Shown one piece after another: positions 15,622 through 19,539 of a stretch of 19,539 bases of DNA. Location: NCBI GenBank assembly GCA_947499775.1, contig CANMPY010000007.1, positions 1 through 19,539 on the forward strand, given 5' to 3'. The notes below the pieces were generated by a model, which saw nothing but the letters and a program-made list of their open reading frames with translations, ran no database searches and was not told the origin of the DNA. How positions within the stretch are numbered: position 1 is the first letter of the stretch; every line of letters starts with the position of its first letter. The translations under genes and the position numbers were made by a program. This DNA is from Bacteroidota bacterium (GTDB taxonomy: Bacteria > Bacteroidota > Bacteroidia > NS11-12g > UBA9320).

Positions 15622-16182
15622 CTATCCTAATGCTTGGTGTAAGAGATCAAGGTAATCATTATGACTAATTTCATATGCTCCAAATTGTTTAATATGATCG
15701 TTCAAATATTGGCTGTCGAGTAAAATATAGTCGTTTTTACGTAGTGTTTCTACCAAAAATATCAACGCAATTTTTGAAGCATCGGTAACGGTATGAAACA
15801 TACTTTCGCCAAAAAATGCTTTACCAATGGATAATCCGTATAAGCCGCCTACTAAATTTCCATCCAACCACGTTTCAAAACTATGGGCCACACCCATTTC
15901 ATGCAATTGGCAATATGTATCAATAATGTCTTCCGATATCCATGTGTCATCCCTTTGCGAACACATTCGAATTACCCCCTCAAAGTCATGGTTTTGTAAT
16001 AGCTCAAATTTTCTTTTTTTATACAATTTTGCCAGGTTCTTGCTTATTTTAAAGCGTTCGTCGAGAGGGATAATGCCCCTAATTTCGGGCAAATGCCAGA
16101 AAATTGCGTTGCCCTCATCCGGATGCGCCATTGGGAAATAACCTTGTGTATAGGCTTGTATAATAACATGGGGGTCGAACAT
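15622..16182 (-). CDS. aat: Leucyl/phenylalanyl-tRNA-protein transferase
   Basis: Aat transfers Leu or Phe from aminoacyl-tRNA to N-terminal Lys/Arg of proteins, marking them for ClpS/ClpAP-type degradation (bacterial N-degron pathway); it is cytoplasmic. Visible motifs are QGYFPMAHP near the N-terminus, HELG-like HEMGVAHSFETW, LVGGLYGLSIG, FGESMFHTVTDASKIAL and LLDSQYLNDH, the last holding the Asp-Cys/Ser-Gln region of the active site. From the ATG at 16180-16182 the protein has 186 residues, against 234 in E. coli. It lacks the N-terminal segment of about 35 residues and the C-terminal tail with its FWVPR-type end. An upstream in-frame start would be a TTG at 16212 and adds only 10 residues without family similarity. 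It is divergent from the FAH-family gene, with a repeat-rich 124-base region between them. Confidence 0.93.
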   Translation of the reverse strand: MFDPHVIIQAYTQGYFPMAHPDEGNAIFWHLPEIRGIIPLDERFKISKNLAKLYKKRKFELLQNHDFEGVIRMCSQRDDTWISEDIIDTYCQLHEMGVAHSFETWLDGNLVGGLYGLSIGKAFFGESMFHTVTDASKIALIFLVETLRKNDYILLDSQYLNDHIKQFGAYEISHNDYLDLLHQALG

Positions 16183-16187
16183 GGCTG

Positions 16188-16195
16188 TAAAGGTA
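16188..16195 (-). promoter_or_regulatory. Possible -7 box for aat
   Basis: TACCTTTA on the minus strand differs from TAnnTTTG only in the last base and ends 5 bases before the aat ATG. The nearest upstream TTG is 14 bases away, shorter than normal, so confidence is low. Confidence 0.3.
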
Positions 16196-16225
16196 ATTTG
16201 AAAACTAATCAATTTGAAAACGGAT

Positions 16226-16288
16226 TAATTTGGTAATAGGACCCAAAAATTAATTAACTAATTTTCAAATTGCCTAATTACCAAATTA
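16226..16288. repeat. Inverted repeat in the aat / FAH-family divergent region
   Basis: TAATTTGGTAAT (16226-16237) and ATTACCAAATTA (16277-16288) are perfect 12-base inverted copies. Allowing one bulged A, the pairing extends through AGG/CCT to 15 pairs. The right arm lies inside the spacer of the proposed FAH-family promoter, so a bound protein there could block it. The surrounding DNA also holds repeated AATTTG/CAAATT motifs. Confidence 0.55.
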
Positions 16289-16302
16289 GCAAATTACTTT
16301 TG
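16270..16302 (+). promoter_or_regulatory. Bacteroidota-type promoter for the FAH-family gene
   Basis: TTG (16270-16272) is followed after 22 bases by TACTTTTG (16295-16302). The second box ends only 4 bases before the ATG at 16307, so transcription would begin at or next to the start codon, implying a leaderless mRNA. Confidence 0.6.
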
Positions 16303-16306
16303 TGCA

Positions 16307-16915
16307 ATGAAAATTATCTGTGTTGGCCGTAATTATGCCGAGCATGCCAAAGAACTTAATAATGCCTTACCCACTGAACCTGTCTTATTTATGAAGCCCG
16401 ATTCGGCATTGCTGCGTAAAGGAGAACCATTTTTTCATCCAAATTTTTCCGACAATATTCATTACGAAACCGAAGTTGTGTTTCGGATAAAGAAAATTGG
16501 ACGGCATATTGATGCAAAATTTGCCTATAAATATTTTACAGAATTTACGGTAGGGATTGATTTTACGGCACGCGATTTACAGGATAAACAAAAATCGAAA
16601 GGTTTACCTTGGGAGATTTCCAAATCATTCGATCAAAGTGCAGTGGTTGGTAATTTTTTGCCTTTGGAAAATGTTGATGTGCATAATATTTCGTTTCACT
16701 TACTAAAAAATGGAGAGTTGGTGCAAAAAGGAAACACAAAAAATATGATTTTCCCCATAGAAAAGGTTATAGAATATAGCTCCCAGTTTTTTACATTAAA
16801 AATTGGAGATTTATTTTTTACAGGCACTCCCGAAGGTGTTGGTAAAATTAGTATTGGCGACCGTTTGGAAGGATTTGCCGAAGGGGTAAAAGTGTTTGAA
16901 GTTGTGGTGAAGTGA
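16307..16915 (+). CDS. Fumarylacetoacetate hydrolase (FAH) family protein
   Basis: This 202-residue protein is a single-domain FAH-family enzyme, similar in size and motifs to FAHD1/YcgM-type acylpyruvases and oxaloacetate decarboxylases. It opens with KIICVGRNYAEHAKEL, the entry motif of this subgroup. The divalent-metal ligands are E54 and E56 (HYETEVVF) and D85 (VGIDFTARDLQ); K106 in SKSFD and the TGTPEGVG loop (about 168-175) complete the active-site signature. The reaction is probably cleavage of a C-C bond in a 2-oxo or 1,3-dicarbonyl acid; the actual substrate cannot be read from sequence. It is transcribed alone from a promoter ending 4 bases before the ATG, and a GC-rich hairpin follows its stop codon immediately. 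Confidence 0.92.
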   Translation: MKIICVGRNYAEHAKELNNALPTEPVLFMKPDSALLRKGEPFFHPNFSDNIHYETEVVFRIKKIGRHIDAKFAYKYFTEFTVGIDFTARDLQDKQKSKGLPWEISKSFDQSAVVGNFLPLENVDVHNISFHLLKNGELVQKGNTKNMIFPIEKVIEYSSQFFTLKIGDLFFTGTPEGVGKISIGDRLEGFAEGVKVFEVVVK

Positions 16916-16958
16916 CCTCACCCCCCCAACCCCCTCTCCTAAGGAGGAGAGGGGGAGC
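16916..16958. repeat. GC-rich hairpin repeat after the FAH-family gene
   Basis: Directly after the stop codon is a C-rich tract (16917-16934) followed by a 10-base perfect stem CCCCCTCTCC (16930-16939) and GGAGAGGGGG (16946-16955) with a 6-base loop. It is far richer in GC than the surrounding DNA. It resembles the dispersed C-tract/G-tract hairpins found between genes in many Bacteroidota (from general memory, not checked). It could act as a transcription stop or mRNA 3' protector, although a T run appears only about 15 bases further on. Confidence 0.75.
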
Positions 16959-17007
16959 GTGCTTCCTATAATTTTTTAACGATTTAAATATTGCACTCAT
17001 ACAATCT

Positions 17008-17015
17008 TAAATTTG
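17008..17015 (+). promoter_or_regulatory. Possible -7 box for the natA/natB-like pair
   Basis: TAAATTTG fits TAnnTTTG and lies 99 bases before the ATG at 17115. The nearest upstream TTG (16991-16993) is 14 bases away, outside the usual range. TATCTTTA at 17084-17091 is an alternative with one mismatch. Confidence 0.3.
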
Positions 17016-17114
17016 ACATGATACATTTTCAATATTTTCGCTGATGGTTTTAGGTATACAAATGTTCAAAATTCAACAATCCCTATCTTTAACATTATAA
17101 AACAGTAACTAAAA

Positions 17115-18017
17115 ATGAATTTGCTTGAAATAAAAAATGTTTCTAAATATTATGCCACTCATAAAGCATTAGAAAATGTTAGTTTAAGTGTGCCAGAAGG
17201 GTGTATTTATGGATTGCTCGGGCCTAATGGAGCAGGCAAAACCACTCTTATCCGAATTATTAATCAAATTGCTACGCTCGATGCTGGTTCCATCATTTTT
17301 GATAAGGAACCCTTAAATCAAAAGCATATTTATAACATTGGTTATTTGCCCGAAGAGCGTGGTTTATACAAAAAGCAAAAGGTTTGGGATCAGATGATAT
17401 ACTTTGGACAGCTCAAAGGACTTTCGACGGCTGAGGCTAAAAAAAGGTCAGAAACATGGCTCCTAAAGTTTGACTTAATGCCATGGAAAAATAAAAAGGT
17501 AGAAGAATTAAGTAAAGGAATGCAGCAGAAAGTTCAGTTTATCATAACTGTACTTCATCGCCCAAGGTTATTAATTTTGGATGAGCCATTTACTGGCTTT
17601 GACCCCATTAATGCCGAAATAATAAAAAATGAAATAAAGGCATTAAAAGCGAGCGGCACCACTATTGTATACAGTACGCATCGCATGGAAAGTGTAGAAG
17701 AAATTTGCGACAACATTTGTTTGTTAAACAGGGCGAATAAAATTTTAGATGGGAGCGTAAAAGATATTAAAATGGCCAATAGTAAAAACTTATTTGAGAT
17801 AATTTTCGAAGGCCAAATTCCAGAATGGATTGAAATAGTGAGCCATGAAAAATTGGAGGATGGGCAATGTAAAGTAATTTTTAATGCAGGGCATATGAAT
17901 AGGTCTGAAATAATAAAACGGTTAGCCAGTGAAGTAAATATTTGGTCATTTAGAGAGGTAGTGCCATCCATACATCAATTGTTTATTGATAAAGTAAAGG
18001 AGGTTAACCATGCGTAA
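17115..18017 (+). CDS. ABC transporter ATP-binding protein, NatA-like
   Basis: This 300-residue ATPase powers an exporter together with the permease encoded next to it. Walker A is GPNGAGKTT (36-44), the signature is LSKGMQQK (132-139), Walker B is LLILDE (152-157, catalytic E157) and the switch histidine is H189 in STHRME. The Q-loop region reads YLPEERGLYK, the form typical of NatA-like (sodium exporter-like) and multidrug-type ATPases. Residues about 215-300 form the extra C-terminal domain of this subgroup. The gene ends inside the permease start: the last 8 bases overlap. The 3' end (codons for Lys-Glu-Val) also carries a perfect Shine-Dalgarno sequence for the next gene. The transported substrate (Na+, a drug or a lipid) cannot be told. 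Confidence 0.93.
   Translation: MNLLEIKNVSKYYATHKALENVSLSVPEGCIYGLLGPNGAGKTTLIRIINQIATLDAGSIIFDKEPLNQKHIYNIGYLPEERGLYKKQKVWDQMIYFGQLKGLSTAEAKKRSETWLLKFDLMPWKNKKVEELSKGMQQKVQFIITVLHRPRLLILDEPFTGFDPINAEIIKNEIKALKASGTTIVYSTHRMESVEEICDNICLLNRANKILDGSVKDIKMANSKNLFEIIFEGQIPEWIEIVSHEKLEDGQCKVIFNAGHMNRSEIIKRLASEVNIWSFREVVPSIHQLFIDKVKEVNHA
17998..18003 (+). promoter_or_regulatory. Strong Shine-Dalgarno site for the ABC permease
   Basis: AGGAGG lies 6 bases before the ATG at 18010, inside the end of the ATPase gene. No other gene in the window has a comparable site. It confirms the permease start and suggests reinitiation or coupled translation at the 8-base overlap. Confidence 0.75.
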
Positions 18018-19296
18018 AATTTGGTTAATAACGAAGCGAGAGTATTTGAGCAGGGTAACGAAAAAGACCTTTATCGTGATGACCATTTTAGGTCCTATTC
18101 TTATTGCCTTATTTTATGCAGTAATTATTGGCATCAGCATAAATCAAAAAACAGGAGAAAGAACGAAGACTATTGGGGTAATTGACCATAGTGGTTTGTT
18201 TGCCAATTCATTAATTAACCCTCCAAAGGTCAACTTTATTTATGCAGATACCAGTTTGTCGAATATCAATTTTGAAGTTGATGGATGGCTAATTATCCCA
18301 AAAGACTTTACCTTAGGCAGCCCAAAACGTTTGCTTTATAAATCTACTCAAGCGCCAACATTAGATATTCAAGGTAAACTTACTCGCGCCATAGAAAGTG
18401 CTACCAAAAATAAAAAACTTATTCTTAATGGTTTACGCCAAACTTTTTTGGATAGTTTAAATTTAAATATCAGTATGACAACCATGGAAATAAATAAAAG
18501 TGGGGAGTTAACTAACTCAAAAGCTGAGCTGAACTTTGGGTTAGGCGTAGCGTTTGCCTTTATTATTTATTTTTTCATTTTTATGTATGGCGTTCAAGTT
18601 ATGCGTGGGGTAATGGAAGAAAAAACCAACCGAATTGTTGAAATTATAATTTCGTCCGTTAAACCTTTCCAATTAATGATGGGCAAGATATTAGGAATAG
18701 CAATGGTAGGCTTAACTCAATTTTTAATTTGGATTGGCTTAAGTGGGGTATTAATGGCATTTATATCCCTAACTTTTGCGTTGCCAATGGACACCATTTC
18801 AAACACGATTGGAGAATCTGGAGGAGCCCAAAATCAAGGAATACCAAATATTATGAACGCTTTTTTTGATCTTGACATTGGATTTTATGCGCTTATCTTC
18901 CTTTTTTATTTTTTATTTGGTTATCTGCTTTATAGTGCCATGTTTGCTGCTGTAGGCTCGGCTGTTGACAGCGAATCGGATACTCAGCAATTTATGCTGC
19001 CCATTACCTTGCCTTTAATAATAAGCTTTGCTACAAGTTTTTCTATCCTTTCTTCTGACCCCAATGGAAGTATGGCCACATTCATGTCTATTTTCCCCCT
19101 TTCATCGCCCATTATTATGATGGTTCGCTTGCCTTTTAATCCGCCTTGGGAAGAATTGGCCCTTTCTATGATTGTATTGGTTGCTACATTTATTGTGTTC
19201 ACATGGCTTGCAGGGAGAATTTATAAAGTTGGGATATTGGCAATTGGCAAAAAGCCAACCTATAAACAGTTGTTTAAATGGATGCTTCTGAAATAA
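18010..19296 (+). CDS. ABC-2 type permease, NatB-like
   Basis: This 428-residue membrane protein is the partner of the preceding ATPase. The N-terminus (MRKIWLITKREYLSRVTKKT) and helix 1 (about 24-44) are followed by a large extracytoplasmic domain (about 45-175). Five further helices lie at about 178-198, 225-255, 290-312, 328-348 and 384-403. The stretch VMEEKTNRIVEIIISSVKP (201-219) after helix 2 is the most typical motif of NatB-like ABC-2 permeases. The organisation of a single helix, a large loop and then a five-helix bundle matches the family. It overlaps the ATPase gene by 8 bases and has a strong ribosome binding site. It is the last gene of this plus-strand unit; a convergent gene begins 35 bases after its stop. 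Confidence 0.92.
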   Translation: MRKIWLITKREYLSRVTKKTFIVMTILGPILIALFYAVIIGISINQKTGERTKTIGVIDHSGLFANSLINPPKVNFIYADTSLSNINFEVDGWLIIPKDFTLGSPKRLLYKSTQAPTLDIQGKLTRAIESATKNKKLILNGLRQTFLDSLNLNISMTTMEINKSGELTNSKAELNFGLGVAFAFIIYFFIFMYGVQVMRGVMEEKTNRIVEIIISSVKPFQLMMGKILGIAMVGLTQFLIWIGLSGVLMAFISLTFALPMDTISNTIGESGGAQNQGIPNIMNAFFDLDIGFYALIFLFYFLFGYLLYSAMFAAVGSAVDSESDTQQFMLPITLPLIISFATSFSILSSDPNGSMATFMSIFPLSSPIIMMVRLPFNPPWEELALSMIVLVATFIVFTWLAGRIYKVGILAIGKKPTYKQLFKWMLLK

Positions 19297-19331
19297 ATGG
19301 GTAAATTAAAGAAGCAATCCTATTATATCAA

Positions 19332-19539
19332 TTATAATTTCATTTTATACTTCACATCAAAATTTTTCCCTTTCAATCTCATTTTTAGGGTTACAAATTT
19401 TCCTTTGGATGTTTTTAAACATATATCCTGCGGCATAGCATCTAATCTTACGTAATCCTTGGGTTTGTAAATACTTCCACTTTTAGAAAACGATTTTCCA
19501 AAGGGTGAATATTTATATTTTTTAACTTTAATGGCAATA
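19332..19539 (-). CDS. C-terminal fragment of an unrecognised gene
   Basis: The reverse strand is open from the window edge to a TAA at 19332-19334, encoding the last 68 residues of a protein whose start lies beyond the window. The segment is very Lys-rich (about one residue in four) and hydrophilic, with alternating strand-like pieces (SIYKPKDYVRLDAMP, KFVTLKMRLKGKNFDVKYK). No family is recognised; the pattern would suit the end of a beta-rich exported or DNA/RNA-associated protein, but this is a guess. It converges on the ABC permease with a 35-base gap. It counts as real coding sequence mainly because the frame is open over its whole length where no other gene is present. Confidence 0.6.
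   Translation of the reverse strand, partial: IAIKVKKYKYSPFGKSFSKSGSIYKPKDYVRLDAMPQDICLKTSKGKFVTLKMRLKGKNFDVKYKMKL

Noticed and set aside
17014..17019. TTGACA-like -35 box before the NatA-like gene
   Set aside because: Promoters in this window follow the Bacteroidota consensus, and no TATAAT-like element follows at 16-18 bases.
17555..17971. Minus-strand open frame of 138 codons
   Set aside because: It is entirely antisense to the NatA-like ATPase, which has all the ABC motifs; the antisense frame is a shadow.

Overview
The window looks like chromosomal DNA of a Bacteroidota bacterium. Four things point there: AT-rich composition; promoters of the TTG-N19-TAnnTTTG type instead of TTGACA/TATAAT, with almost no Shine-Dalgarno sequences; a secreted protein ending in a gliding-motility-associated (CHU_C, type B) sorting domain of the type IX secretion system; and an ExbB-ExbD-ExbD gene set with a TonB-like start at the window edge. 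The single-chain glycyl-tRNA synthetase also fits. I cannot assign a genus. I see no tRNA, rRNA, CRISPR array, integrase, transposase or phage gene.

Layout. (1) 1-2260, minus strand: the operon exbB - exbD - exbD - probable tonB (only its first 31 codons), an inner-membrane proton-driven energiser for outer-membrane transport, with a good promoter before exbB. (2) 2455-2813, minus: rpsT (ribosomal protein S20) with its own promoter and an intrinsic terminator. (3) 2888-3847, minus: an exported coiled-coil protein of unknown function. (4) 3921-8555, plus: glyS directly followed, with no spacer, by one 1032-residue gene in which a shortened methylmalonyl-CoA mutase small subunit is fused to a complete catalytic large subunit. 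(5) 8648-16182, minus: aat, a multi-TM glycosyltransferase with C-terminal TPRs, a large type IX cargo protein with five ~70-residue Ig-like repeats, a small outer-membrane-barrel-like protein and a beta-lactamase-fold lipoprotein. The last three are closely spaced (47 and 4 bases) and probably co-transcribed, forming a cell-envelope group. (6) 16307-19296, plus: a fumarylacetoacetate-hydrolase-family enzyme, a GC-rich hairpin repeat, and an overlapping NatA/NatB-like ABC exporter pair. (7) 19332-19539, minus: the 3' end of an unrecognised gene.

Most genes are housekeeping or envelope genes with recognisable families. I found no clearly new multi-gene system. The points most worth a second look are the MutA-MutB fusion, several promoters so close to the start codon that the mRNAs would be leaderless or nearly so, the symmetric repeat cluster between aat and the FAH-family gene, and the GC-rich hairpin at 16916-16958. 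No gene-free stretch exceeds 300 bases; the longest are 2261-2506 (rpsT terminator and exbB promoter) and 16916-17114 (GC-rich hairpin and AT-rich DNA).
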